Positions 10,359 through 19,042 of a DNA stretch of 64,000 nucleotides are shown one piece after another. The notes beneath the pieces are model-generated. The model searched no databases. It was not told the DNA's origin and saw nothing but the letters and a program-made list of their open reading frames with translations. The first letter of the stretch is position 1. Every line of letters begins with the position of its first letter. A program made the position numbers and the translations under genes. Source of the DNA: Pseudogemmobacter bohemicus (GTDB taxonomy: Bacteria; Pseudomonadota; Alphaproteobacteria; Rhodobacterales; Rhodobacteraceae). The DNA lies in contig NZ_QNHG01000001.1 in assembly GCF_003290025.1 (NCBI RefSeq), positions 1,252,656 to 1,316,655 of the forward strand, written 5' to 3'.

Positions 10359-11051
10359 ATGTCCGATCCGATCCTGCCCGTTACGCCCCCGAAACGCGGC
10401 TTTTTTGCCAGCCTCAGGGCCAGTTTCCTGACCGGCCTTGTGGTTGTTCTGCCCATCGGGCTGACGCTCTATCTTGTCTGGGCGGTGATCGGCTGGATCG
10501 ACGGCTGGATCCTGCCGCTGATCCCGGCCTATTGGCAGCCCGATGCGGTGCTGTTGCGCTATCTGGGGCCCGAATATGAATTCCCGGTGCGCGGCGTCGG
10601 TGTGCTGGTCTTTCTGGTCTTCACCATCCTTGTCGGCTGGATCGCCAAAGGGCTGATCGGTCGCTCGCTGATCCGCAAGGCCGAGAATATGGTCGACCGG
10701 ATGCCGGTGGTGCGCTCGATCTATGGCGCGATCAAACAGGTGGCCGAGACCTTCTTCAACAAGAAGGAGACCAGTTTCGACAAGGCCTGTCTGGTGGAAT
10801 TCCCGCGCCCCGGCTCCTGGGCGCTCGGCTTCATCTCGACCCGGCCCAAGGGCGAGATCCTCGAGCGACTGGACCAGCTTGGCGGCGAGATGTCGGCGGT
10901 CTTTGTCGGGCTGACGCCCTTTACCAGCGGCATGCTGATCTTCGTGCCGACCCGCGATCTGGTGATCCTTGAAGAAACCGGGGTCGATGATGCGGCCAAG
11001 CTGATCGTCTCGGGCGGGCTGGTCTATCCAACGCCGAAAGAGACGCCCTGA
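10359..11051 (+). CDS. DUF502 family membrane protein
   Basis: Protein of 230 residues with two N-terminal membrane helices (about residues 20-42 and 76-98) and a soluble C-terminal beta-rich domain. Family hallmarks are VVLPIGLTLYLVWAV, the segment after helix 2 (ENMVDRMPVVRSIYGAIKQ) and LTPFTSGMLIFVP. The function of DUF502 proteins is not established; plant relatives (COV1/LCV) affect vascular patterning. AGGGAG lies about 5 nt before ATG 10359. Likely a single-gene unit convergent with the patatin gene. Confidence 0.88.
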   Translation: MSDPILPVTPPKRGFFASLRASFLTGLVVVLPIGLTLYLVWAVIGWIDGWILPLIPAYWQPDAVLLRYLGPEYEFPVRGVGVLVFLVFTILVGWIAKGLIGRSLIRKAENMVDRMPVVRSIYGAIKQVAETFFNKKETSFDKACLVEFPRPGSWALGFISTRPKGEILERLDQLGGEMSAVFVGLTPFTSGMLIFVPTRDLVILEETGVDDAAKLIVSGGLVYPTPKETP

Positions 11052-11069
11052 CGGCTCCGGGCCGGGCGC

Positions 11070-12086
11070 TCAGCCGAACAGAGCGCCCAGATCCACCGAG
11101 GATTCCTGTCCTATCCGCGTGGCGCAGTCATTGAGAAACTGATCGCCCGAGGCACGGCCCGCCTCGAACAGGCGCCCGATCAGCGCGCCCGAAGGCTGTA
11201 GTTTGGAACTGGCGGAAAGCGCGTTCATCAGCGAATCGTCAAGGATCATATGGATGCGGATATCCTTCATCTGCCCCTTCTGCACCCGGCCCTCTGCGAT
11301 CAGCCGCTTGACGAAAGCCACCGAGCGCAACTCAGACAACAATGTCGCGTTGAAGCTGATCTCATTGATCCGGTTCTGGATTTCCAGCGGCGTCTCCGGC
11401 ACTTCATCGCGTCTGAGCGGGTTGACATGCACGATCAGGATATCGTCGGACAGAGTCCGGTCATAAAGCGGCCAAAGCGAGGGATTGCCGGCGAAACCGC
11501 CATCCCAATAGGCCTCGCCATCAATTTCCACCGCCTGGAAGACCGAGGGCAGACAGGCCGAAGCCATCAGCGCGTCGGGGCTGATCTCATCGCCCTGGAA
11601 GACACGGGCCTTGCCGGTGCGCACATTGGTGGCACCGATGAAAAGTGCCGGGCCATCGGCGGCGCAGACATGGCTGAAATCGAGATCGCGGATCACCGGC
11701 TCAAGCGGGTTGCGCCAGCCCGCACCCCAGGCATAGGGGCTGTAGATCTGGGCCGCGAGCCCCTGAGGGCTGACCGGCATCAGCACCTCGGCAGCATCCT
11801 GCATCATGCGCATCATCGGCAGGAAGGGCTGGAACCATGGCAGCAGCACGCGGAAATCGCCGATATCTGCGATATCCTCCCAAAGCCGGCGCAGGCGTTT
11901 TCGCGCCGCACCGCGCCCGCCGGCAACCAGCCCCGCCTTGAGTGCCGCCCCGTTCAGCGCGCCGGCCGAGGTGCCGCTGATCGCGGTGAAATCAAGCTGC
12001 GGATCCTCCAGCAGCCGGTCGAGAACGCCCCAGGTATAGGCGCCATGCGCGCCGCCCCCCTGCAATGCGAAGCTGATCGCCGTCAT
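11070..12086 (-). CDS. Patatin-like phospholipase family protein
   Basis: Predicted lipid acyl hydrolase of 338 residues with a Ser-Asp catalytic dyad. The oxyanion loop is GGGAHGAYTWG near residue 10, the nucleophile elbow GTSAG near residue 40, and the catalytic Asp sits in YWDGGFAGNP near residue 195. It lacks a signal peptide, so it is probably cytoplasmic or peripheral. It lies directly downstream of 3-hydroxybutyrate dehydrogenase on the same strand, separated by two hairpins. A link to polyhydroxybutyrate or lipid turnover is plausible but inferred. Confidence 0.9.
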   Translation of the reverse strand: MTAISFALQGGGAHGAYTWGVLDRLLEDPQLDFTAISGTSAGALNGAALKAGLVAGGRGAARKRLRRLWEDIADIGDFRVLLPWFQPFLPMMRMMQDAAEVLMPVSPQGLAAQIYSPYAWGAGWRNPLEPVIRDLDFSHVCAADGPALFIGATNVRTGKARVFQGDEISPDALMASACLPSVFQAVEIDGEAYWDGGFAGNPSLWPLYDRTLSDDILIVHVNPLRRDEVPETPLEIQNRINEISFNATLLSELRSVAFVKRLIAEGRVQKGQMKDIRIHMILDDSLMNALSASSKLQPSGALIGRLFEAGRASGDQFLNDCATRIGQESSVDLGALFG

Positions 12087-12134
12087 CGGTATTCCCTTAT
12101 CCCAGTCCCGATTCTTTCTGTCGGTGCGTCAGCG

Positions 12135-12179
12135 CCGTTTCCTTGCAAGGAAACGGTCCGGATCCTTTGAAGGATCCGG
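12135..12179. terminator. Two adjacent perfect hairpins between bdhA and the patatin gene
   Basis: The first inverted repeat has 11-bp arms with no loop (CCGTTTCCTTG at 12135-12145, its complement at 12146-12156). One base later a second has arms CCGGATCCTT (12158-12167) and AAGGATCCGG (12170-12179). Neither has a clear T-run on either strand, so intrinsic termination would be weak. They may act as an mRNA-stabilising or processing structure in a bdhA-patatin transcript, or as a DNA-binding site. Confidence 0.55.
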
Positions 12180-12191
12180 GTTGCGCCCCGA

Positions 12192-12965
12192 TCACAGGGC
12201 AGTCCAGCCGCCATCCACCGAGATCGTCGTCCCGGTCACTTGCGCCGCGTAATCCGAACAGAGCCATACAACCGTGCCGCCGATCTGTTCCGTGGTCACG
12301 AACTGGCGCGAGGGCTGGCGTTCCAGCATCACCTCGCGGATCACGGTGTCGCGATCCATATTGTGAACCTTCATCTGATCGGGGATCTGCGCTTCGACCA
12401 GCGGTGTCAGCACATAGCCCGGGCAGACCGCATTGCAGGTGATACCCTGCCCCGCCGTCTCCAGCCCCACCGTCTTTGTCATCCCCACAACGCCATGTTT
12501 CGCGGTGACATAGGCCGATTTGAACGGGCTTGCCGTCAGCCCATGCGCCGAGGCGATATTGACCACCCTGCCCCAGCCCTTTGCCCGCATCCCCGGCAGC
12601 GCCACCGCCGTGGTGTGAAAGGCCGAGTTCATATTGATCGCGATAATCCGGTCCCAGGTCTCGACCGGGAATTCGTCAATCGGCGCCACATGCTGGATGC
12701 CGGCATTGTTGACGAGGATATCGCAGCCGCCCGCCTGTTCCACCAGCGCCCGCGCCTGCGTCCCCAAAGACAGATCGGCCTGGATATAGCGCGCCTTCAC
12801 CCCGTATTTTTCGGTAAAGCTCTTCGCGAGATCGTGATCCTCGGCGCGATCCGTAAAGCTGTTGAGGATGATTTCCGCCCCGGCTTTCGCCAGTTCCACC
12901 GCCACGCCCAGACCGATTCCCGAGTTTGACCCGGTGATTACCGCGCGTTTTCCACTCAGATCCAT
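12192..12965 (-). CDS. bdhA: 3-hydroxybutyrate dehydrogenase
   Basis: Short-chain dehydrogenase of 257 residues interconverting D-3-hydroxybutyrate and acetoacetate with NAD, used in polyhydroxybutyrate mobilisation. The cofactor loop is TGSNSGIGLG and the NNAG motif is intact (LVNNAGIQHVAP). The catalytic Ser-Tyr-Lys set is in NIASAHGLTASPFKSAYVTAKHG (read as separate blocks), and the LVEAQIPDQ region before the C-terminus is typical of BDH1. ATG 12965 has GGAG 9 nt upstream; another ATG lies three codons earlier. Confidence 0.93.
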   Translation of the reverse strand: MDLSGKRAVITGSNSGIGLGVAVELAKAGAEIILNSFTDRAEDHDLAKSFTEKYGVKARYIQADLSLGTQARALVEQAGGCDILVNNAGIQHVAPIDEFPVETWDRIIAINMNSAFHTTAVALPGMRAKGWGRVVNIASAHGLTASPFKSAYVTAKHGVVGMTKTVGLETAGQGITCNAVCPGYVLTPLVEAQIPDQMKVHNMDRDTVIREVMLERQPSRQFVTTEQIGGTVVWLCSDYAAQVTGTTISVDGGWTAL

Positions 12966-13092
12966 GACCCGCATCTCCAATGCTGCACCTGCAAGGGACA
13001 CTAGCGCCTGAGGCCAGGAATTCCAGCGAGGATTGGTAAATCTCTGGTGTTCGCGCGCTGCCTGCTCTTGCATCACACCCGGCATCCGGGCC

Positions 13093-13168
13093 AAAAAAAA
13101 CGCCGGCACGAGGCCGGCGTTAAGTCGTTGAGGCAGGTTTCATACAGGCAAGAAACCTATCGAGCAGT
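13093..13168 (-). ncRNA. Candidate small RNA (~76 nt) with its own promoter and intrinsic terminator
   Basis: Read on the minus strand, transcription predicted from about 13168 gives a 7-bp stem-loop (AGGTTTC at 13158-13152, 10-nt loop, GAAACCT at 13141-13135). A short linker follows, then a strong terminator: 9-bp arms AACGCCGGC/GCCGGCGTT (13121-13113 and 13107-13099) with a 5-nt loop and eight T residues (13100-13093). The layout promoter, hairpin, terminator with U-tail is that of an Hfq-type small RNA, and hfq is present in this genome. It could instead be an attenuated leader of bdhA, which starts 128 nt downstream on the same strand. I recognise no named sRNA family. Confidence 0.6.
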
Positions 13169-13174
13169 GAGTCT

Positions 13175-13203
13175 TATATAGTCCTCTCTGCGCCGATGGC
13201 CAA
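13175..13203 (-). promoter_or_regulatory. Sigma-70-type promoter for the candidate sRNA
   Basis: On the minus strand a -35 element TTGGCC (13203-13198) and a -10 element TATATA (13180-13175) are separated by exactly 17 bases. The predicted start is an A at about 13168. This is one of the closest matches to a housekeeping promoter that I found in a GC-rich window. Confidence 0.6.
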
Positions 13204-13281
13204 GCTAAAAGTTTGAAAACCCTCGTCCCTGCGCTTAGGGTCGCGCCAATACTCCATGACTGCCCGGGGATTGTTTCCTGA

Positions 13282-15126
13282 ATGCTGATCGAATCTCCTG
13301 TGCGACCGGATGTGCAACGGGGGCGCTGGCCTCTGGCTCTTGCCGCCCTGCTGCTGGCCTTGCTGCCCCCTCTCTCTGCAGTTGCAGAACCGCAGCATGG
13401 CATAGCTATGTATGGCGAACCTGCGCTCCCCCCGGATTTTGTGTCGCTGCCCCAGGTCAATCCCGATGCGCCTAAGGGCGGCTCGATCACCATCGCGCTT
13501 CCCGGCACCTTTGACAGCCTCAATCCCTTCATTACCGCCGGGCAGCCGGTCGTGAGTGTCTCGCCGCTGGTGACCGAGACGCTGATGGGGCGCAATTACG
13601 ACGAACCCTTCAGCCTTTACGGTCTGCTGGCCGAATCGGTCGAGACCGACGAATCGCGGACCTACGCAGAATTTACCCTGCGTGAAGAGGCCCGATTCTC
13701 TGATGGATCGCCGGTTACGCCCGAGGATGTGCTCTGGTCCTTCGAGATGCTCGGCACCGATGGCGCGCCACGCTACCACACCGCGTGGAAAAAGATCGCC
13801 AAAGCCGAACAGACCGGCCCGCGCAAGATACGCTTCACCTTCACCACCGAAGACCGTGAACTGCCGCTGATCCTGGGCCTGCGCCCGATCCTGAAGAAAT
13901 CCAGCTGGGACAACCGTGACTTCACCGCCACCACCTTCGATCCCCCGATCGGCTCGGGCCCCTATCTCGTCGAAAAGGTCGAGCGTGGCACCTCGGTCAT
14001 CTTCCGCCGCAACCCAAACTGGTGGGGCAAGGATCTGCCCTTCAACCGGGGACAGTGGAATTTCGACGAGATCCGATACGAATATTTCGCCAATCCCCAG
14101 GCGATATTCGAGGCCTTCAAGGCCGGGTTCGTCACCACCTTCCGCGAGACCAACCCGTCGAAATGGGCCACCGCCTATGATTTCCCGGCAGTGCGTTCGG
14201 GCGATGTGCTGCTCTCAGAGATCCCGCATCACCGCCCTTCCGGGATCGAGGGCTTTGTCTTCAACACCCGCAACCCGCTTTTCCAGGACTGGCGGGTGCG
14301 CGAGGCGCTGATCCAGGCCTTCCATTTCGAATTCGTCAATCAGGTGATCAATGGCGGCGTGCAGCCAAGGATCGAGAGCTATTTCTCGAACTCGCCTCTG
14401 GGCATGATCCCCGGCACCCCGGCCGAAGGTGCCGAGCGCGATCTGCTTTTGCCCTTTGCCGACAGCCTGATCCCCGGCACGCTGGAGGGCTACCGGCTGC
14501 CCTTCGCCACGGATGAGCGTGATTACCGCCGCAAGCTGCGCGGCTCGGTGAAGCTATTGGAAGAGGCAGGCTGGCGCGTCGATGATCAGGGGGTGCTGCG
14601 CGATGCCGCCGGCACCGCCTTCCGCTTTGAAATCCTGCTGTCGGTGGGCCAGGACGAGCTGGTCGCCATCTCCTCGATCTGGGTCGAGGCCCTGAAACAG
14701 CTGGGCATCGAGGCACGGGTCGCCGTCATCGACGCCGCCCAGATGCGCGAGCGCACCCGCGATTACAATTTCGAGGTCACGCATTATATCCGCTCCGTCT
14801 CGCTGTCGCCCGGCAATGAGCTGCTGCTCTATTGGGCTTCGGGTGGCGTCAGCAATCCGGGCAGCGGCAACTGGATGGGGATGAACGCGCCCGCCGCAGA
14901 TGCAATGATCGCGGCCATGCTGCGCTCGGAAGATCCGCAGAGCTTTCAGGCGGCGGTGCGCGCGCTGGACCGGGTGCTGACCGCCGGGCGCTATGTGATG
15001 CCGATCTGGTATTCCGACCGCGCCCGGATCGCGCATCGTAAAGAGCTGCGCTACCCGGCAAGAACCCCACTTTACGGCGACTGGATGGGCTTCCAGCCCG
15101 ATACCTGGTGGTATGAGGCCGAATAA
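13282..15126 (+). CDS. Periplasmic extracellular solute-binding protein, family 5 (peptide-type ABC transporter)
   Basis: Substrate-binding protein of 614 residues for a peptide or opine-like ABC importer. A long cytoplasmic N-terminus with basic residues precedes a hydrophobic signal core (LALAALLLALLPPLSAVA, cleavage expected before EPQH). SBP_bac_5 features include FDSLNPFI, the ARFSDGSPVTPEDVLWSFE block and LLEEAGWRVDDQGVLRDAAG (split here). It resembles the YejA/AgpA-like branch. No permease or ATPase genes lie next to it, so it is an orphan component in this window. The start has no clear ribosome-binding site. Confidence 0.88.
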   Translation: MLIESPVRPDVQRGRWPLALAALLLALLPPLSAVAEPQHGIAMYGEPALPPDFVSLPQVNPDAPKGGSITIALPGTFDSLNPFITAGQPVVSVSPLVTETLMGRNYDEPFSLYGLLAESVETDESRTYAEFTLREEARFSDGSPVTPEDVLWSFEMLGTDGAPRYHTAWKKIAKAEQTGPRKIRFTFTTEDRELPLILGLRPILKKSSWDNRDFTATTFDPPIGSGPYLVEKVERGTSVIFRRNPNWWGKDLPFNRGQWNFDEIRYEYFANPQAIFEAFKAGFVTTFRETNPSKWATAYDFPAVRSGDVLLSEIPHHRPSGIEGFVFNTRNPLFQDWRVREALIQAFHFEFVNQVINGGVQPRIESYFSNSPLGMIPGTPAEGAERDLLLPFADSLIPGTLEGYRLPFATDERDYRRKLRGSVKLLEEAGWRVDDQGVLRDAAGTAFRFEILLSVGQDELVAISSIWVEALKQLGIEARVAVIDAAQMRERTRDYNFEVTHYIRSVSLSPGNELLLYWASGGVSNPGSGNWMGMNAPAADAMIAAMLRSEDPQSFQAAVRALDRVLTAGRYVMPIWYSDRARIAHRKELRYPARTPLYGDWMGFQPDTWWYEAE

Positions 15127-15197
15127 CGCGCTAGAATGGTGCGGATAAAAGGGATCAGGACTGCAAAGATGGTCCGGCCCCGAGGCAGAAAGGCAGT

Positions 15198-15320
15198 ATG
15201 ACCATGAAGAAGATCCTTCTGATCGGCGCGGTTCTTGCGACGCTTGCGGGCTGCAACACGATTGCGGGCGTCGGCGATGACGTCTCGGGCGGCGCGCGCA
15301 CGGTTCAGGGCTGGTTCTGA
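15198..15320 (+). CDS. Entericidin A/B-family small lipoprotein
   Basis: Forty residues. A lipoprotein signal (KKILLIGAVLATLAGC) ends in a lipobox with Cys19, followed by the family pattern NTIAGVGDD and a short C-terminus ending QGWF. The mature peptide is only about 22 residues and would be anchored in the membrane. AAGG lies 5 nt upstream of ATG 15198; ATG 15204 is an alternative. In E. coli such lipoproteins form an antidote/toxin pair (EcnA/EcnB), but only one copy is present here, so toxicity should not be assumed. Confidence 0.8.
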   Translation: MTMKKILLIGAVLATLAGCNTIAGVGDDVSGGARTVQGWF

Positions 15321-15542
15321 GCAGGGCTTTTTCTGAGCCCCGCTTTCCCGCGCCAGAAGCTTTCGCGCTGAAAATCCCGCCTGGCCGCAAGGCCTCCTGT
15401 CGCCCATCTGTGTCCGGCAGCCAGCCGGCCAGGTGCTTTGTGCCTGCACAATACCGGCGGGCTTGCGGCGCCGGATGCGGCGGATTATGCCCGCCAGGCC
15501 AGTTTCGCCCGCCACCACCCCTCCGGGAGCCGCATTCCGCCG

Positions 15543-17069
15543 ATGGAAATCTCCGTGGACATCCCCGATCACAACCCGACTGAGCCGACCGCCTTCAACC
15601 TGGCCGAATATGTGCTGAGGAAAGGGGCGGCCACGCCCGACAAGGTGGCGCTGGCGGTGCTGACACTGACCGGCGCGACACGGTGGAGCTATGCGCGCCT
15701 GATCGACTCGGTCCAGGGCATCGCGGGCTGGCTGCTGGACCAGGGGCTGGCCCCCGGTGACAGGCTGCTGATCCGGCTGGGCAACAGCCCGGATTATCCG
15801 CTGTGCTATCTGGGTGCGATGGCCGCCGGCATCGTGCCTGTCGCGACCTCGCCGCTGCTGACCCTGCCCGAGATCACCCGCATGGCAGCGCAGGTCGGTC
15901 CGGTGGCCGTGATTGCATCCGGGGATATCGCCTGCCCCGAGAGCCTGCGCCGCCTGACCCTTCCCGAGACGCCCGAGACCCTGCCCCCCGCGCCCTGGCA
16001 CCGTGCGGACCAGGGGCGCGAGGCCTATATCGTCTTCACCTCGGGCACGTCCGGCACGCCGCTCGCCGTGCGCCATGCCCATCGTGCCATTCTCGGTCGC
16101 CTTCCGATGCATCACGGCTGGGAGGGGATCAGCGCCAGCGACCGGCTGCTGCATTCGGGTGCCTTCAACTGGACCTACACGATGGGGACCGGGCTGATGG
16201 ATCCCTGGACGGTCGGCGCCACCGCGCTGATCGCCGCCCCTTCGGTGGCGCCGGAACAGCTGGCGCTGGTGCTCAGACGCCATGATGCGACGATCTTCGC
16301 CTCGGTGCCGGTGATCTTTCGCCGGCTGTTGCGCGGGGCCCTGCCCAGGCTGCCGCGCCTGCGCCACGCGCTTTCCGCCGGTGAGGCGCTGGCGCCGGAT
16401 CTGCGCGCCGCCTGGACTGAGAGAACGGGCACCGATATCCATGAGGCACTCGGGATGAGCGAGATTTCGACCTTCCTTTCCGGCAGCCCCGCCCGCCCGG
16501 CGCCGCCCGGCAGCTGCGGCTATCCCCAGCCCGGCCGCCGCATCGCGGTGCTGGATGACAGCGGCAATCCGGCCCCCCCGGGCGAGACAGGCCACCTGGC
16601 GGTCGCAACCGACGATCCGGGCCTGATGCTGTCCTATGAGGGCGAGGCGCCGCCTCCGGATCCCTGGTTCACCACCGGCGATCTGGTCTCGGCCAATGCG
16701 ACCGGCGCGCTGTTCTACCAGGGCCGCGCCGATGAGATGATGAACCCCGGCGGCATCCGCGTCAGCCCGCGCGAGATTGAGATGGCGCTTTCCGGCCTGC
16801 CCGGAGCCGGTGAGCTTGCCGTATGCGAGATCGGGCCCCGCCCCGGCAGCCGCATCATTGCGTGTTTTTACGCAGGCGACGATGTGCAGGAGAATGTCGC
16901 GAATGACTTTGCGGCGGCGCGGCTTGCGCGTTACAAGTGCCCGCGCGTCTGGATCCCGCTGTCAGCCCTTGGCCTGACCGATCTGCCGCGCGGCCCCACC
17001 GGAAAAGTGCTTCGCAGCCGGTTACAGGCCCTTGCCGAAGAGATGCCTGCGCATGCAGGCAAGCCATGA
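15543..17069 (+). CDS. AMP-binding acyl-CoA synthetase-like protein
   Basis: ANL-superfamily adenylate-forming enzyme of 508 residues, expected to activate a carboxylic acid with ATP and pass it to CoA. Visible core motifs are the P-loop FTSGTSGTPLAV, GEALAPDL, the YxGR-like hinge YQGRADEMMNPGGIRVSP and the terminal lysine motif PTGKVLRSRL. The order resembles benzoate-CoA ligase-like and medium-chain enzymes; the substrate cannot be told from sequence. I used ATG 15543 because the preceding in-frame residues to 15438 are low-complexity. It is followed closely by a DsbA-family gene, suggesting one transcript. Confidence 0.85.
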   Translation: MEISVDIPDHNPTEPTAFNLAEYVLRKGAATPDKVALAVLTLTGATRWSYARLIDSVQGIAGWLLDQGLAPGDRLLIRLGNSPDYPLCYLGAMAAGIVPVATSPLLTLPEITRMAAQVGPVAVIASGDIACPESLRRLTLPETPETLPPAPWHRADQGREAYIVFTSGTSGTPLAVRHAHRAILGRLPMHHGWEGISASDRLLHSGAFNWTYTMGTGLMDPWTVGATALIAAPSVAPEQLALVLRRHDATIFASVPVIFRRLLRGALPRLPRLRHALSAGEALAPDLRAAWTERTGTDIHEALGMSEISTFLSGSPARPAPPGSCGYPQPGRRIAVLDDSGNPAPPGETGHLAVATDDPGLMLSYEGEAPPPDPWFTTGDLVSANATGALFYQGRADEMMNPGGIRVSPREIEMALSGLPGAGELAVCEIGPRPGSRIIACFYAGDDVQENVANDFAAARLARYKCPRVWIPLSALGLTDLPRGPTGKVLRSRLQALAEEMPAHAGKP

Positions 17070-17079
17070 AAGCCGCAGC

Positions 17080-17733
17080 ATGACCGAATTCACCTCCCCG
17101 ACCGCGACGCGGCTGGATATCTTCTCCGACCCGGTCTGCCCCTGGTGCCATGTCGGCAAGCTCAATCTCGACCGGGCGCTGGCGGAAAATCCCGGCCATC
17201 CGTTCCGCATCGAATGGCATCCCTTTCAGCTGAACCCCGATATGCCCGCAGGCGGCGTCGCCAAACGCGCCTATCTCGAAGAGAAGTTCGGCGGCTCTGC
17301 CCGCGTCGATGCCGTGCATGAGCGTCTGCGCGAAGTGGCCCGCCAGAACGGGGTCGAGCTGGATCCCGACCGCCCCGCACAGATCCCGAACACGCTGGAT
17401 GCGCATCGGCTGATCCACTGGGCCGGGATCGAGGGGCTGCAGCAAGAGGTGGTCACCCGCCTCTTCCAGGCTTATTGGGATGAGGGGCGCGATATCGGCG
17501 CGGCGCAGGTGCTGGCGGATATCGCCGCCGGCGCCGGCATGGACAAGGCGGCAGTGTTGCGGCTTCTGGCCTCGGATGCCGATGCTTCGGATATCCTGGC
17601 CCGCGACGAGGATGCGCGCCGCAAGGGGGTCTCCTCCGTTCCCACCTTCCTCATTTCGCAACATTATGTCGTCAGCGGTGCCCAGCCCCCGGAATTCTGG
17701 GGCAATGTTATCCGCGAAATCGCAAAGTCCTGA
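17080..17733 (+). CDS. DsbA-family thiol oxidoreductase (FrnE-like)
   Basis: Thioredoxin-fold protein of 217 residues. The CPWC active site lies at about residues 17-20 (DPVCPWCHVGK) and the cis-Pro loop in SSVPTFLISQHYVVSGAQ. There is no signal peptide, so unlike DsbA it acts in the cytoplasm, as the FrnE polyketide-associated group does. ATG 17080 is the first start consistent with the fold; earlier in-frame codons overlap the upstream synthetase gene. The exact substrate is unknown. Confidence 0.88.
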   Translation: MTEFTSPTATRLDIFSDPVCPWCHVGKLNLDRALAENPGHPFRIEWHPFQLNPDMPAGGVAKRAYLEEKFGGSARVDAVHERLREVARQNGVELDPDRPAQIPNTLDAHRLIHWAGIEGLQQEVVTRLFQAYWDEGRDIGAAQVLADIAAGAGMDKAAVLRLLASDADASDILARDEDARRKGVSSVPTFLISQHYVVSGAQPPEFWGNVIREIAKS

Positions 17734-17736
17734 CCT

Positions 17737-18975
17737 ATGAATGACAAGACCCCTCTGAATCCCGCAATGGTCGAAAAGAACCATGCGAAACCGGCGCTTG
17801 GCCAGCTGGAATTCATCGCCCTGATCGCGATGCTCTTCGCCACCATCGCGCTGTCGATCGACGCCATGCTGCCTGCGATCACCGATATCGGCCAGCTGCT
17901 CTCGCCCGAGGCGCCCAACCGCGCCATGCTGATCATCGGCGCGTTCTTCCTCGGCATGGGGCTGGGCACTTTCGTCTCCGGCCCGCTTTCAGACGCCTGG
18001 GGACGCAAACCGGTGATGATGATCGGCGGGCTGGTCTATTCCATCGCCTCGCTGGTCTGCTATTTCGCGGGCTCGCTGGAAGTGCTGATCGCCGCCCGTG
18101 TGGTGCAGGGGATCGGCGCGGCCGGGCCGCGCACGGTCTCGCTTGCCATGGTGCGTGATATGTATCGCGGCCGCGAAATGGCGCGGATCATGTCTTTTGC
18201 GATGATGATCTTCATGGTCGCCCCGGCCATCGCACCGCTGATGGGCCAGGCCATCATTCATATCGCCGGCTGGCACGCGATCTTCCTTGTCTTCGTGCTG
18301 TTCTCGGCGGCCAGCCTTGTCTGGCTCGGCCTGCGCCAGCCCGAAACACTTGCCAAAGCCGACCGCATCCCGCTGAACATCCCGCGCCTGGTGGCCTCGG
18401 CCAGGGATATGTTCTCGCACCGGATCGTGGTGGTCACCATCCTGATCCAGGCGCTGGTGATGGCGGTGCTGGTCTCGCAGCTTTCCTCCATCTCGCCGGT
18501 TTTCGAGCAGCATTTCAACCGGGGCACGGAATTCCCGCTCTGGTTCGCGCTGGCGGCGGTCTTCTCGGCGATCAGCTCTTTTGCCAATGCAAGGCTGGTG
18601 GTGACCGTGGGCATGCGGCGCGTGGTCACGCTGACCTTCGCGACCGTGCTGGCGATTTCGGTGCTGGTGCTGGCCTCGCTGGTGCTTGTCACGCTGTCGC
18701 CGGTGGTGGAATTCGCCCTCTTCATGCTCTGGCTGATCAGCCTCTTTTGCATGATGGCGCTGACCATGGGCAATCTCAACGCCCTCGCGATGGAGCCGGT
18801 GGGTCATATTGCAGGCTTCGCCGCCTCGATCATGGCGGGTGTGTCGACGGTGCTGGCCGTGCTGATCTCGCTGCCGATCACCCAGAGCTTCTCTGGCAGC
18901 CACCTGCCGCTGGTCGCGGGTTCCGTGGTCCTTCTCGGCCTCGCACTGGCGCTTATGCGCCTGACAAAGCGCTGA
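17737..18975 (+). CDS. MFS transporter, Bcr/CflA multidrug efflux family
   Basis: Twelve-helix inner-membrane transporter of 412 residues. Loop 2-3 has the MFS motif A variant GPLSDAWGRKPVMMIGG, helix 4 has ARVVQGIGAAGPRTVSLAMVRDMY (the Bcr/CflA-type continuation), and helix 5 has the drug-antiporter-like APAIAPLMGQ. It starts 3 nt after the DsbA-family stop, so it is co-transcribed. The substrate is unknown; relatives export bicyclomycin, chloramphenicol or sulfonamides. Confidence 0.9.
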   Translation: MNDKTPLNPAMVEKNHAKPALGQLEFIALIAMLFATIALSIDAMLPAITDIGQLLSPEAPNRAMLIIGAFFLGMGLGTFVSGPLSDAWGRKPVMMIGGLVYSIASLVCYFAGSLEVLIAARVVQGIGAAGPRTVSLAMVRDMYRGREMARIMSFAMMIFMVAPAIAPLMGQAIIHIAGWHAIFLVFVLFSAASLVWLGLRQPETLAKADRIPLNIPRLVASARDMFSHRIVVVTILIQALVMAVLVSQLSSISPVFEQHFNRGTEFPLWFALAAVFSAISSFANARLVVTVGMRRVVTLTFATVLAISVLVLASLVLVTLSPVVEFALFMLWLISLFCMMALTMGNLNALAMEPVGHIAGFAASIMAGVSTVLAVLISLPITQSFSGSHLPLVAGSVVLLGLALALMRLTKR

Positions 18976-18980
18976 ACGCC

Positions 18981-19014
18981 CCTTCCTCCTGACAGAAATA
19001 CTCCCGCCGGAGGC
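18981..19014 (+). repeat. Convergent-gene intergenic repeat, copy 1
   Basis: CCTTCCTCCTGA, a short AT-rich middle (CAGAAATA), then CTCCCGCCGGAGGC. It contains the small hairpin CTCC-CGCC-GGAG and lies 5 nt after the MFS stop codon, in the gap before the convergent mfd stop. The same sequence recurs at 28947 (inverted) and 44186. It probably serves as a shared transcription terminator or a short dispersed repeat. Confidence 0.75.
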
Positions 19015-19042
19015 ATCCGGCACCAGCCAGAAGGCGCGCGGC

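Noticed and set aside
15321-15542. Extension of the acyl-CoA synthetase to an ATG/GTG upstream of 15543
   Set aside because: The added residues are low-complexity without family similarity; the gap otherwise shows no gene or clear regulatory signal.
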